Assembly (NCBI GenBank): GCA_021397835.1
Contig: JAJFZO010000566.1
Coordinates: 9,506,898 to 9,570,897 of the forward strand
Origin: Moringa oleifera
Taxonomy: Eukaryota > Streptophyta > Magnoliopsida > Brassicales > Moringaceae
DNA length: 64,000 bases
Direction of reading: 5' to 3'
Part shown: one piece after another, positions 9,268-20,834 of the stretch
Numbering within the stretch: position 1 is the stretch's first letter
Layout of the letters: every line of letters begins with the position of its first letter
Notes under the pieces: generated by a model
What the model saw: the letters and a program-made list of their open reading frames with translations, nothing else
Told to the model about the DNA's origin: nothing
The model's database searches: none
Translations under genes and position numbers: made by a program

Positions 9268-11660
9268 ACTATGGGTTTAAGCATGTCAACCAATTATGTT
9301 CATATTGGCTGCCCCTAAAACATTTTTTTTATTGTGTCTTTTCCCCACTAGAGGGTATTTTTTGCTTTTTTAGATGACCCACATACTTACCATTATTCAG
9401 CAGTAATACAACAACCTTTTTGACGTCTTCAGGCATATTCCAATCAAACTTATCACCAACTAGATAGATTGGCTCAGTGTATGATGCTACTAAGTGCTTT
9501 TGCTTATAATAGTCAAAGCAAAGGGTTATAAAATCAATGTTATGTTCCTCGTAAAAAAAATAAAAAATGATGAAGTTACAAAAACAAGAATAAAAAATAA
9601 AAATATATTATTAACAAACAATAAATGTCAACACATCAGTCTGAAATTTCCTACAAGTGCAAGTACATTCCATAAGGTTAATAACTACCTCTTTACCCTT
9701 GTGCCTGACAACAAATACGTTCCAATCAATGTTAGAAGTCATCATTTGTGATGAAACTCTTTGTCTTTCATTTATCAAAAGTGGACACATTCAATTAATT
9801 GTGCTTTCCAAATCATAGCTTTCTTATGCCTATCATAGAACCAACGTTGCATCATATCTCTAATGAATTTCAATGGAGCTATAAGGGCAACTTACGGGCA
9901 AATCAATGACATGAATTCAAGTGGTCATGAGTTGGTATCATTTTCAAGGGCAATACACATGTGACCATTTACTCGGATCTTCCTTCATGATATATTCAAA
10001 TGCTTGAGGGTGATTAGCTTATAATTCAATCATCAATTGACTAAATTCAGACTCTCGATATGCCCTTGCTACACTATAAAATATCTTGGACACTTTTTCT
10101 CTCTTGAATTTTATCTTCATATTTTGGGCCATCTATCAAGAGCATAACCTGTGACAAGAATCGAGGAAGACCTTTACAATGGCCTTTGCAATACTAGCAT
10201 GATGATTAGATATAATAACCAAGTCATCAACATGACCAATAACCTCCTTTAGTTACTCCAAAAACCACTCCCAAGCCTTATAGTTTTTTGAGCCACCGTA
10301 ACCAAATGCTAGTGGGTATATCTATTCATTTTCATCCTTGCACATTGCTACAAACATAACACCATGGAATATTCCTTTCAAATGCGTGGCATCGATAGCA
10401 ATAACTGGTCTAATCACTAAATAAGACCCCCTTAATGATTGTCCAAAAGTTATAAAAATACTTAAATCGATTAGTCTCATCTTCAATACATATGTGAGCC
10501 TTAGTTCTTAGACTAGCTATTTGTAACATGTGACAATATGATGGTAATTGTTAGTATGAATCAACTAGGTCACCATAAGTAAGAGATACTGCGTATTCTT
10601 TTGCCTTCTAGGCTTTGCTATATAAAATTTGTATACCATATAATTCTTTCATGTCACCTAAGATATCTTTTGGCTTAATAATTCTAGCATTAGTGGATAA
10701 CCGTTGAGTAATAATTTCTATAATAATAGTAAAACTTGCTTGTTGATGCAACTCATTAATTATGCAAGTGTGTGTCAAATCATAATGTCTAATTTGAAAG
10801 AATTGTCTTTACGCAACTTTCGCAGCATAGACCTTTCATGCATAATTTTCTTCTCTACAAGCAATCTTAAATATTGATTTGTTAGATCTAGTGATTCTAA
10901 ATTCAAAGTTCTCAGTCAATGCATACATACCCAAAAATTGCTTCAACTCTTTCTTATTTAGGAAAAATTGACCTTTAGCAAAGGTGTCAATCGGAGTCAC
11001 TGATTCCATAGTAAGACCTAGAACAATACTGTATAATTCAACACCCAACACATTATACCTCTTATTAACACTATCACTTATATTATTATGTGCGTTAGTG
11101 CATGCAAGTGGCACATAAGGTGGGATTGAACGTGGTATAGAAGGCAAGTTCTCATCATCAAGCTCAACTTCCTTCTTCAATAGGTTGAGTGGACTTAATT
11201 TTTGGGATTGAATACGCATACCCAACATCATAGTCATAGTCCATCGACTTATCCAAGTCGATCTCATCAGTATTCTAAGTGTTAGAAGGAGTCTCATTAT
11301 GAAATAATGGTTTTATAGCCAAATTTTTACCTTGAACAATTGGATGGGTCTCAACATAAGGGATTGCATCAGTAACCTTATTGCTCTCAATACTAAATTT
11401 AGCTAATTGATTCGTTTTGAATTTTTACCTTCACATACACCATATGTGTTCTGAACATCATGTCACTCTACCAAATCCATAATTACATGGGGTATTATGT
11501 TATCATCGTATAACATGAACAAAATATTGTCATCATTCACTAACTCAATTTTCACGGTACTTTCCTCGGATCTTATTATGATGTGTAGCATAATATCATA
11601 GTTAGAGAAATCAATATCAATGCAAGATTTAACTAAACCTAATAACTGTGCATGTGTCAA
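9268..11660 (-). pseudogene. Mutator-like (MULE) transposase pseudogene, copy A
   Basis: Minus-strand pieces follow the MULE order. The N-terminal part is at 11660-11463 (MTHAQLLGLVKSCIDIDFSN), followed by an acidic proline-rich linker. The MuDR-type DNA-binding region lies at about 10990-10840 (KGQFFLNKKELKQFLGMYAL). The DDE core includes RPVIAIDATHLKG at about 10410-10375 and IISNHHASIAKAIVKVF near 10215, where an Asn replaces the usual second catalytic Asp of SDRH. The beginning of a SWIM finger is at about 9665-9630. A C-terminal EPIYLVGDKFDW block lies near 9465, and a zinc-knuckle relic ends near 9270. An AT-rich stretch at about 9530-9625 interrupts the frame, as an intron or insertion. 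Many stops make it inactive. Known MULE transposases catalyse cut-and-paste transposition in the nucleus. Confidence 0.88.
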
Positions 11661-12520
11661 ACCCTTTCAAACAACATAACTTCGAGTTTTAATAGTCTTA
11701 CCAATATTCTCAAAACTTCCTCTTGACTCGAACTACTCACCATTTCAAGTTACAATAACACGCATTCCACCATGACCATGAAAACATTTCAAAAAAGAAG
11801 CGACAATTTTGTTTTAAAAAAAACTAAAGTTTAGTAAATAAATAACGATTAGATAAATAAGCAATGATATTATCTTGTGTATTGATTTCATTAAAGAAAT
11901 ATCAATTTGTGAATAAAGTCATGATGTTTCACAAGATGATACGAATTTGGTAGCTAAGTCATGATTTAATCAAACATAGCACGGTTCTTTGTCCTTGTTA
12001 CGATATGTATGATACATCACGATTATTCTTTTAAAATACATTATCTTTCAAATACATACGTGTTAGTCTCTTGACCCACCTGAACACTTTTTTATTTTTG
12101 CAGAACAATCTGTTACTAAAAACACAAGCTTGGTTGTGTAGATCTTAGATACAACATGAAAAGAACTAGCCAAAATCAATTGATGACTGCTTTTAATTTC
12201 TTTTCTAGCCTTTGTTTAGGTAGATCTTAGATACAAACATGAAGAAAAATTTGCAAAAAGAGCCTGAAGACAACAAAAGAGAGAGCTCGATGACAGAGAG
12301 AGCTCGAAGAGCAAGAATATTAATATCGTATGCATCAACTTTCTCATTTTTTGAATTATTTACTTTTTAAGGGTATTATTGTCTTTAGTATTGGTATTTT
12401 GGTCTTCACAATACATTTAAGTGTGAAAAACATAAAAGTTAGTAAAGATGGTTTATTTCATAAAAAAAAGGACATGGGATGTCAATTTTGGCAATTTCCT
12501 CTATTTCTTAGTCTATAATT
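11661..12520 (-). mobile_element. MULE 5' flank and possible terminal region, copy A
   Basis: The DNA upstream of the MULE frame has no long coding frame. Reading the minus strand from about 12505, GAGGAAATTGCCAAAATTG is followed by an A/T-rich tract. This resembles the start of MULE terminal inverted repeats and is conserved in copy B near 53750. The matching end beyond the 3' side of the gene was not found, so the element limits are tentative. Confidence 0.4.
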
Positions 12521-13045
12521 TTTAAGTTAGACTAAGCCTGTATGTCTTTGTCTGTGTGTGGTTTTTGAGCTGGTAGCTAGCTACTACTAAGAGTGACATT
12601 GTTTAATCATTTTCACGATTTCATGGGACCCACCTTTCTTTGGCTTTAAATTTGGACAGGTCTAGCAAGCCTTCTTAACATGTGTCGTTTGATGACTCAG
12701 TGCGTGGATGTCACGAGTCCATTGGCATAGGCTTAGGCCAATTTTATAAGTGAGTCATCTTTGGCATGCATGAAGATTTAATTAAGGGGAGTAGAGGCAC
12801 TGCAAGCCCATGTTACACAGGTCATGCACATTTCATTGGCATTGGGCCCTTTTTATAAGGGTTACACCTATATGCATAAGGCCATTTTTTTTAATTCTTC
12901 TTTTATTTATAACAATATGAAGAGAACACATTAGGCTTGGTGTTAGAATGCCATGCTAACACCATGCTTAGTAGACCATGCAAAGACCAATCTTAAAACA
13001 TCATGCCATGGGTGCAGTCATGGCATACCAAAAAATAAAAAAGAC
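12521..13045. other. Decayed DNA between MULE and the tRNA relics
   Basis: The stretch is collinear with about 53765-54250 but carries an extra ~40 bases near 12830-12880 relative to copy B. It includes a TAGCTAGCTA palindromic core near 12577. No gene is recognised. Confidence 0.35.
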
Positions 13046-13120
13046 ATTAAGAGGCAAGAATTAAACTTATGGCCCTCTATACCCAAAATAAACGTGCTGA
13101 CCAAACTGCGCTACACCTTG
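13046..13120 (-). pseudogene. trnP-UGG: Mitochondrial tRNA-Pro(UGG) relic, copy A
   Basis: On the minus strand the sequence begins CAAGGTGTAGCGCAGTTTGG and follows the plant mitochondrial tRNA-Pro through the D arm and the anticodon loop, with UGG still readable, then into a degraded T arm (AGTTTAATTC in place of GGTTCGAATC). One base is missing near the 3' acceptor strand, so it is unlikely to fold correctly. It heads the trio trnS-trnF-trnP in the usual angiosperm mitochondrial order. Confidence 0.85.
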
Positions 13121-13307
13121 TCTCATCCTCTAAAGCATATAAATCCACGCAATTGATGAATACTCAAACCAAACTTGCCCATCCTATTGGGCATAAGAGG
13201 CGAGAACCAATCTGCATCTTGCACTATGTGGCTTTTTGCCTTCTTATTTTCACTTGAATTTAAAAATCTTGCTCAAATTGGGCCATGTGTCCTTTCGACC
13301 CTTTATC

Positions 13308-13381
13308 CCCTCAGAAATGGATTCAAACCTTTCACATAAGGATTTTTAATCCTTCACTCTAATCAGCTGAGCTACATGAAC
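13308..13381 (-). pseudogene. trnF-GAA: Mitochondrial tRNA-Phe relic, copy A
   Basis: The minus strand reads GTTCATGTAGCTCAGCTGAT, then a stem-loop AAGGA/TCCTT. The loop now carries AAA where mitochondrial tRNA-Phe has the anticodon GAA, a G-to-A change. The T arm keeps GGTTTGAATCC. Length matches the 74-nt mitochondrial tRNA. Copy B retains the GAA anticodon but has lost part of its T arm. Confidence 0.85.
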
Positions 13382-13734
13382 CACTTTCTTAAAGTTCGTT
13401 TTCTTCATCAAATAGCACCATACCTTAGCACTTAACTAGTAAAGGAAAAGCCCTTTACTAATCAATTTATTAGGTTTGCTTGCTCATCAAGCTTTTGAGC
13501 ATCTCTTTTAATTGCCACTTAATCTCCTAACATGCTCAAGAATCGAGATTCTTCTAGTCTTTGAACGGCTATAAGGAGCTTGCTTATAAAAAGAAGATAG
13601 GTCAGTCAAATAAAAATAATGCACAATAGGCTCTCCGCTCCTAGTCACTAAGTAGAGTAATTTTTTCTTTTGAGGGACTCTACCAAGAGGTTCTTTCTCT
13701 CACGTAATTTTGCCCACCCATTCCACTTTCGCGC

Positions 13735-13821
13735 TAGAGGAAAAGGAATTCGATCCCATGATACGATCTTTTTGTATATCAATTTAACAAACCAATTCTT
13801 TAAGCCACTCAGCCATCCCTT
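13735..13821 (-). pseudogene. trnS-GCU: Mitochondrial tRNA-Ser(GCU) relic, copy A
   Basis: The minus strand matches the long-variable-arm mitochondrial tRNA-Ser: GATGGCTGAGTGGCTTAAAG in the D arm, and a variable arm containing ACAAAAAGATCGTATCATGG. The anticodon position reads GTT rather than GCT, a C-to-T change, and the T loop reads ATCGAATT. It cannot serve as a serine tRNA and is the third member of the mitochondrial tRNA trio. Confidence 0.85.
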
Positions 13822-14917
13822 CAAGTTATTGATCAAAATTATTATGTAGTTGGTTACTCGAAGGATATCTAATTCGATCAACTACATAGCCATAGTGCGC
13901 TAACATGTAAACTTTGCCTTTATTTATGAGATAGACCCCATCCAAATCTGCCCAGCATCTAAGCCATCAAAATCTACCACTTCTTTCCTTGGGTGATGCC
14001 TCCTTTCTATGATGAACTTTACTAGTCTTTGCCTTCAACTTGACCATGTTTTGAAATATCTTGTTCGAAAGGACTAAGAGAGAAGATATGGTCAAGCTAA
14101 GCCCTTACCTACTTGAATTGAATTCATATCTCCTTCATCTAGTTGAGATTTCCCAGATTATCTTTTATTACATTATGGAAAAGTCCATTCTCGTCATGAT
14201 TGATCCACGTCCTACCATAGTGCTTGAAGAACCTTAGCAACTAAGGCTAGCTTACTAAGGTAAAGGAATTTTTTATTTGTTTACACGAGCTAGTCAGCCT
14301 TTTTCTTGCTTCTATCTGCCTATTTAATCTTTTAAATAGGCCTTATTATTACAAAAATATTGCTTTATACAGGAATTGCAACATGGCTTAACTTTTCTTA
14401 CCTCTAGGAAAAGAATAGCAATCTGGTCTGGCTTAGCTCATGAACTCCTAAATAGGAAGATTCCTAGCTACTTAGACTTGTAAGACAAGAGCTACTAACT
14501 AAAAGAAGAAAAGTTAGTATTCATCTAGTGTGCAGAAAAGAGAAAACAGAAGATAACTTCAAAGTCTAAAATAAAAATAGAGTAAGGAGTTAAGTTAATC
14601 CGTAAACATCAACTAGACTTTGGTGGTTAATAACTACTTGCTTTTTTGAAACATTAAATCTGGCTTAGTATGAGTTTTACATTAGTAAATGAAGAATTGA
14701 GTGATATCAAATCCTATGTCCAAAAGTAAAGCACCATTATTTGATCAGGCTAAAGAAAGACTTTAAGACAAAAAGCTTAAGATGTGAGGAAAGGTTAAAA
14801 TGACAAGAAGAGCACTTAGTAAGGAGCCAACACCAAGGAAAGGAAATTTTCACAAATAAGGAAGCACGTTGACTCTGAAAGGAATCTCACGAGATGGAAA
14901 TAGAGAAAAAAAAAAAA
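13822..14917. other. Decayed NUMT-like DNA, no gene seen
   Basis: The stretch is collinear with 55014-56108 in copy B. It lies next to mitochondrial tRNA relics and has similar composition. I see no long frame or further tRNA fold. Confidence 0.35.
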
Positions 14918-15184
14918 CTAATGACATTCATCCCAAGCTAATTGCTTCTTTCGAGATGGTAATGAAAAAGGAAAATGCTTTGTCTTTTGATGTAGTTTCA
15001 AGTCTTCGATGTCCCTTAGAGACTGATAAGAGTCAGAACAAGTGCTAACACAGTTGTAGAATGGGATTGATGATGAGTGGGCCAAAACTCCCAAATATTT
15101 TTGTTTGGTAGCCAAGTTCAACCATTCTTTATTCTTTGCATGAGATACCGTTACACCATGCACGATAAGCAAAAGACCAAGCAC
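14918..15184 (-). pseudogene. Unidentified 88-codon frame shared by both duplicates, copy A
   Basis: The frame starts MLG and ends at the same codon as its counterpart at 56109-56375. Both contain SSSIPFYN and DIEDLKLHQK. Seventeen of 88 residues differ between the copies, including charge changes, which argues against strong selection. A hydrophobic start (LLLIVHGV) is followed by a hydrophilic body. I recognise no domain. It may be a mitochondrial ORF relic or a chance frame. Confidence 0.3.
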
Positions 15185-16922
15185 AAATCTTGATGATTTT
15201 TAATTTTAGTATTTTGACATGTGATTCACTGCTGCAAGCTCTTTCTTGTACTTTAACACTTTAGGGAGGTGGTTCAACTACCTTTTTCATCATGTTTACA
15301 GATGGAACATCAAATTAAAAATTTCTTTGTCTTTTATTACCATGCCATTGATGAAGATTCATAGCTTAGGAAAAGTCCTGAAATCTCACCTTCTAGCATT
15401 ACGATAAAGTGTTGACAGAGCAGAGTGATAGGACCTATTTTAAGAGAAAGTGTAAGGGAAAGACCCAAACATCGAGAAGCAGGCAATAAGGTTATATCGC
15501 TTTAAAAGAGGTATTAATAGTGAACCATAAGCCCTACCTTTAAGTCGAAGAACAAGCAATCATACCCTTGGAATAAAAAGATATTTCACTTATAAATCGT
15601 TAATAAAAGAATTATAAGCACACTTCCTATCTAGGCAAACCAAACTTGAAAAAGCACCTCTTTCTTGGCTAGCCTTGCAAGAGTGAATGTGCGGGACAAT
15701 AGAATTGAGTATCAAGGCTGCAAGATAAAAGGAAGGTTCCTGCTTCTAGGAAAGCTATTTCACCATCTATTAAGTATTTGTCTCTATCTCACTTTCTCAA
15801 CTCATACCTACGATAGGCGAGCTTAATGCCGGATATTTATCTCTGGAAACCCTTCTCTTTTAATTTTTGGTATTTAGTTGTCTTCCTTGGTCCCACCCTT
15901 CCATTCATGAAGCAGATCATTGGGAAGGGTGTTTTTCAAGCATAAAGCAAGAGTTTTTGACCCTTCCACATCGATCGATAAACAAAACTCCTAGTAGAAA
16001 GCCACTTTCTTCTTTTTTAAAATCAACACATTAAGAGATCTTTATTCTCACCTTTGAATAAGTCCAACGAAGCACCTTTCCCTACTAAATTCCATCTATC
16101 TTTGCCTACTTCTTCCATTTGCTGAGCTCTAAGCTCCTCTGGCAAATCATGATAGGTATATGCTGGTTACTTTACTTTAGTAATGTGTTAAATAGTAATC
16201 CACTACTGATTTAGGATTTCGTATTAACATCTGTCTTACTAACTATAAGCCTTTTGAAAAAATATATGTATTAGGTTATATTGCATTTTTTTTATGACTT
16301 TATCAAAGACTCCATGACTTAGGAAGTCCTAAGACCAACATCAAGCTACAATATGTAGATCGTCAAAAAGGTCATTTTCCTGCTTGCAGAAACCCCTTTT
16401 TGACAATCTGCTTCATGTATGTTAGGGATTAATAAAAAATTGGATGTATAATTTTAGCATATCATAGGCGAGCCTGCTTATTGGTAGCCCTACAATCGTT
16501 CATCAATTTCTATGCGAGTTTGAAAGCTTGATAATTGACTTTGGAGAGCTCTTCTTCCACTTAGCATTTTCATAAAAGCAGAGTAAACAATATGTCTAAT
16601 AGTCTATTAGAAGCAAAGAGGAGTTTGCCAGCCGAAGGAGCTAGGTTCAACTATTTCACCATATTAATGTCCTCCTCATTGCTTTAGGACTAGGCTGGCA
16701 AATCAAACAACTTTATGTTAACAATACCTTTCACTTACAACATTCATGAAAATTAATGAGGTGCCTACAGCAAATGAGAATGACAAGACTCTACAGCTTA
16801 ACAAGTTCCTTCCCCACCAAACCTTACTCGGGCTTTGATAGGGTGAGAATGGTTAGGTCAAAATGAGTCTATCCTTTATAAGAAAGTTACATTGCTTTCA
16901 CATTAAGATTAAGGACCTGGAG
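15185..16922. other. Decayed duplicated DNA, no gene seen
   Basis: The stretch is collinear with 56376-58347. Relative to copy B it lacks about 229 bases at about 16661. No tRNA, rRNA or known mitochondrial coding sequence was recognised on either strand. Confidence 0.35.
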
Positions 16923-17180
16923 ATGACAGAATTAACTTATGTTAAGAAGGATTTGTATGAGGTGGCGAGATGCTTAATCATTAATAGTCATCTTTTTATA
17001 GGCAATGCATTAGACTTTGATCTAAGTTAAGCTAGCCCTAGTATGGATGGTCCTAAGTGTAGGGACCTTAACCATATGATTTTGATCTATGATAGGACTA
17101 TTCCTAGTCATATGTTAAATTCATTTTTCAATATGCTTCATCCAAGCCTTCAAATGTAGATTCTTCCAAAGATAGACTAA
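16923..17180 (+). pseudogene. Unidentified protein relic, conserved frame, copy A
   Basis: The frame begins MTELTYVKKDLYEVARC and later reads MDGPKCRDLNHMILIYD. There is one internal stop (TAA) after GNALDFDLS, and a TAG at 17157 where copy B has CAG. Both copies share the internal stop position but with different stop codons (TAA here, TGA in B), which fits an ancestral CGA codon decaying by transitions. The sequence looks like real protein, but I do not recognise the family. The frame may extend upstream. Confidence 0.4.
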
Positions 17181-17840
17181 CTAATAGGTGTGTTCAAATT
17201 GGAGGTCTTGGGCTCGGGCCTCCCTATTTCCTTTTAACTTCTGCTTGTTGGTGGTAGGCATGCGTGAGCATCCCTCTCCTTTTACTATTATGAGTGCTGA
17301 CTATCTTCCAAATCTTGTTACCCGTTTACTGTCGTGGATGGAGCTGGTAGGCCATCATATGTGTATGGTTATGGTATGGCCTTAGTCTGGGAACTTATGC
17401 CGAATTAGTAATTCTAAAGTTGCCCTTTAGCTCTAATTTAAGTGTAATGAGCTATATGGACATTCCATCTAATTTCGCATTGGACAAGCAATTGTTTGCT
17501 TTGAAATAATCTTAATGTGGTCTATGACTTAAGCAACATGGATTTGAATATAGTTGTTATAGGTATGCCCAATGCCCAAACTCTCTTTTTTTAGTTTCCA
17601 TAAGGTGTCAAAACAAAATGAAAAATACCGATCATCCCTTAAGAGATGCCTAAAGGGTACAAAACCAAAACAAGAGATATAGCTAGGCTTAAAGATGGCA
17701 TGGTTTTCACTTTCTCGCTTTGATTAGGTGGCAACTATCGGCGCACTGGCAACTAGTGTGTGATGTCTCCTTTTTATTCTTTAACCACTGTCGGTCCTCA
17801 TGATCTTAAATAGTAATTCCTTGGTTATCCTCAAGTCTCG
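17181..17840. other. Decayed duplicated DNA, copy A
   Basis: Short protein-like stretches occur on the plus strand (MDLNIVVIGMPNAQTLFF near 17538, and SYVYGYGMALVWELMPN near 17352), also readable in copy B with differences. No family is recognisable. This may belong to the same ancient gene as 16923-17180. Confidence 0.3.
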
Positions 17841-18177
17841 ATGCCACATTTTTTGTTCTCGCTTCCTTTCAAATGTGTAGGTGGATCTTATCTCCTTTTT
17901 TTTTTTTCTTTAGTTCCCATGCGTGTAAGAGGTGTAGCATTGGTTTTGTTGTCAATGAAAAAAGAGTGTGCTTTTGTGCTTTTTTTATGGCCTATTATGG
18001 TTTTCCCAACTCGACTTGCTTGCTTTAACTCTATTGACATCTATTTTGGTGTCAAGACCAGGAACAGCAATAATGTCACTTAAGATTTGTTTCAAAGGAG
18101 ATATATGTGAAAGGGTTTTAATTCCTTTTAAGAGGGACTTACATCGGCTTTGGTCAGCAGAGTTACCTTCCATTTAG
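17841..18177 (+). pseudogene. Unidentified frame with hydrophobic segments, copy A
   Basis: Overlapping plus-strand frames contain ECAFVLFLWPIMVF and FNSIDIYFGVKT. The counterpart at 59326-59631 in copy B is open through a longer continuous frame. A frameshift splits the copy A version near 18070. The hydrophobic segments could be membrane spans, but no family is recognised. Confidence 0.3.
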
Positions 18178-20834
18178 CCATGTGAAACACGATTTCATGT
18201 ACCCCTAAATCTTCGATTAACGTGACTTACGGGGGCTCTTCATGGAAAGCTTTACTGTTAATGATCGAAAAAGTAACCAAATCTCATCACACTTTTTAGT
18301 TCATCTTAGTAGTATAAGGAAAAAGACTGCTACAAAAGTGCACATCAATTATTAATCAACTGATTATGATTCAAGGGATATAATCTACTATGATATTTTT
18401 TCACGATCTTGATTGAATGAATTAACTATTTCATTTTATAGAAATGTAATCAACTATATGATAACTCTTTTTTAAGGGCGAGAGATTGTAAGGGTCATAT
18501 TTTGTTTTTATTGAAAGATGGGAACAAAAGATCAACTCAATAATCATTAACAATAGCATTTATACAACCTAGAACTGAAGGAGAGAGTGCAACAAGCTAT
18601 TCAGCTGATCTTAAAGAGTTAACGTTAATGGAAAAAGACAAGGTAAGCATCCAAAGTAGCGTCAGCTCAACTAATGTATCAAGTTTCTGATACAACATGT
18701 CTAGTTTATCTTAAAGCAACATTTCTCAAAGTAGCATTCCTATAAGCAAAGGATGAAACCTTTGTTTGTTTATCCTAAAAAAGGTTTATGAATCACTCAA
18801 ACAAGCCTTTCTAGCCATGTCTAAATCGGTATCCTTATCCATATTTTTATGCATAAAAGGCATCAAAATCTGAATCTATAAAAAGAATTTAGGAATCCCC
18901 ATTCATACCTATATTGGCTAAATCTATCATAGTGGGTCTTGTTTTGATAAAAGAATAAATCTTTTTAAAAGGCATCTCGATGAAAGAGGACTGAGAAACA
19001 TAAGGCGAGCATTAAAATGCTAGCATAAACAACTCACATAGACACGCATGATAAGGTGTGTGAGGCCAACCAAGCCACCACTTTTACTAGATATGCGTCC
19101 AGATGACACAAAAGCCTACCATTGAAACCCATAAGGGGCTAAGGTCCAAAGGGCGTACTGCTAAAAATGTCACCTTACCCAAGGGTCCGATTTCACACAA
19201 GCATAACTCCTCTAATAACGAGAGAAACTTCACACACAATGGCTAAAGTCCTTTTTTTTTTTTTTTGAAAAACCTATTAACTTTACAAGGGATAAAATAA
19301 GTTAGGTAGAGATTAAGTTAAGCATAAAAGTTTTAAGAATTAGAGGATAGAACTTCTTAATACTTGCTAGGAACCGATGCAATTAGGATAAAAGCTTGCC
19401 ATGACTTCCAAGCAAGCTGTGTTAGGTGATAGTTCTTGAAGTGCTAACCTAGTAACACACCACTATTCTAGATTGAATCTATTTGAATAGCTTGAAATGC
19501 TCTTATTTGAGCTAGCCATTACATTTGAAGGTTGATCGACAAGAGATGTTACTTCCTTTTAATTAATAGTGAGAAGGCCATGCCACCCATGAGAACTTTA
19601 TTTCACTATACTATTTTTATTTTTTTTTAGAATTGTATCTTCCTTGCCTACATAACTACTAAGCTTAAGCTTGGCTAGTTGATCCTTTATTTATAACTCC
19701 AAGCGAAGAAGTCTATGTATTCTTTGAGGAAACAGATCGGTTTAGAGTTTGTGACCTTAACTTATGTCAGCGAAGTGTTTGATAGACATGGGCTTGCGAA
19801 TTGTCCTCAGCACCCAAATTTCTCTATTAACTTTGTCCTTAGTGGGTGAGAGAGAGAAGATAGCGTACGAACATCAAGTGGAGCAAAGTGAAACACTCTT
19901 CGAACTAAATAAACATATAAAATGATTTGAACCAGTAACAATAACCAATCGATTGTGAGGGCTAGCCAAGCAAAGGGTAGAAAAGATTATTAATTGTTAT
20001 TGTTATTACAAGCCTAAAGGCAAAAAGTAAGACATTAATGCAAAGAATGAGTACTGTATGAAGCCTTTCCTCCACGAAAGAAAGGATTAGACACAACGTA
20101 GAAAAGCTAAGATAAAGCCACCTCCTTAATCACTCAAGTATGGCTTTGTTAAGTAAATTAACTCTATCTTTACTAGTAGTCATGGTAGGCATAATTTTCG
20201 TGAGCTCTTTAAAGCCTTTCATGCCTTATTTCACTAGTGCTCTTCGCTAGATCTTTTTTGAAGTTAACAAGAATTCTTTCCTTATGAAAAGGTCTTATTT
20301 TCTTATATGAGCTTTCCCCAAGGTGTATGTAATAAGTCTTACCTAGCCAGATCTTAAGATCTCGTGGCTTAGTAATCTACAGACACTTCATATGAAGCCA
20401 AATCTGCCAAGTAAGAGAATCCACTTATCTAGATAAGTGAGTTAGTATATAACCAAAGGAAGAACGAAGGGAAAACTCGACCAGAAGATAAAGTAACCGA
20501 AGTGCCCATGAAGAGAGATTTTGAATACTGAAAAATGTAGGTAGAAAGCCTACAACTAACTTACTTTTTTTTTGGGTGCATTCAACCATCCTATGGTCAA
20601 GCTTTGGACGAAGCTCATGCTCGGCCCCTTGGTAACTTTTTCTCTTTTGTTAAGGAAACTTGTCAACGATGGTGGTTAGGAAAATGGATCTTTCCCTTTT
20701 ATCTTGGATGACTAGTGTCATTAGCCTCCTGGTCCACATTGGGTTTAGCGGAGCGATGTAATGACTTTCAAAAAATTACTAGTTTTCGTGAGGCATAACT
20801 CGAAAAAAAAAAAAGATAAATCCAACTTTTAGGG
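18178..20834. other. Decayed duplicated DNA, copy A
   Basis: The stretch is collinear with 59632-62086. It contains the degraded counterpart (about 18770-19050, minus) of the 60225-60470 frame and about 159 bases near 19115-19273 that copy B lacks. No rRNA, tRNA or known mitochondrial gene was seen. Confidence 0.35.

Noticed and set aside
9494..9751. Plus-strand frame of 85 codons (and 50754-50987)
   Set aside because: It is antisense to the C-terminal part of the MULE transposase, whose minus-strand reading matches the family.
12953..13257. Plus-strand frames of 62-67 codons
   Set aside because: They run antisense across the trnP relic and its flank and have no independent support.
16923..18177. 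Mitochondrial linear-plasmid DNA or RNA polymerase
   Set aside because: Considered because of the location and the unfamiliar protein-like frames, but none of the polymerase motifs could be recognised.
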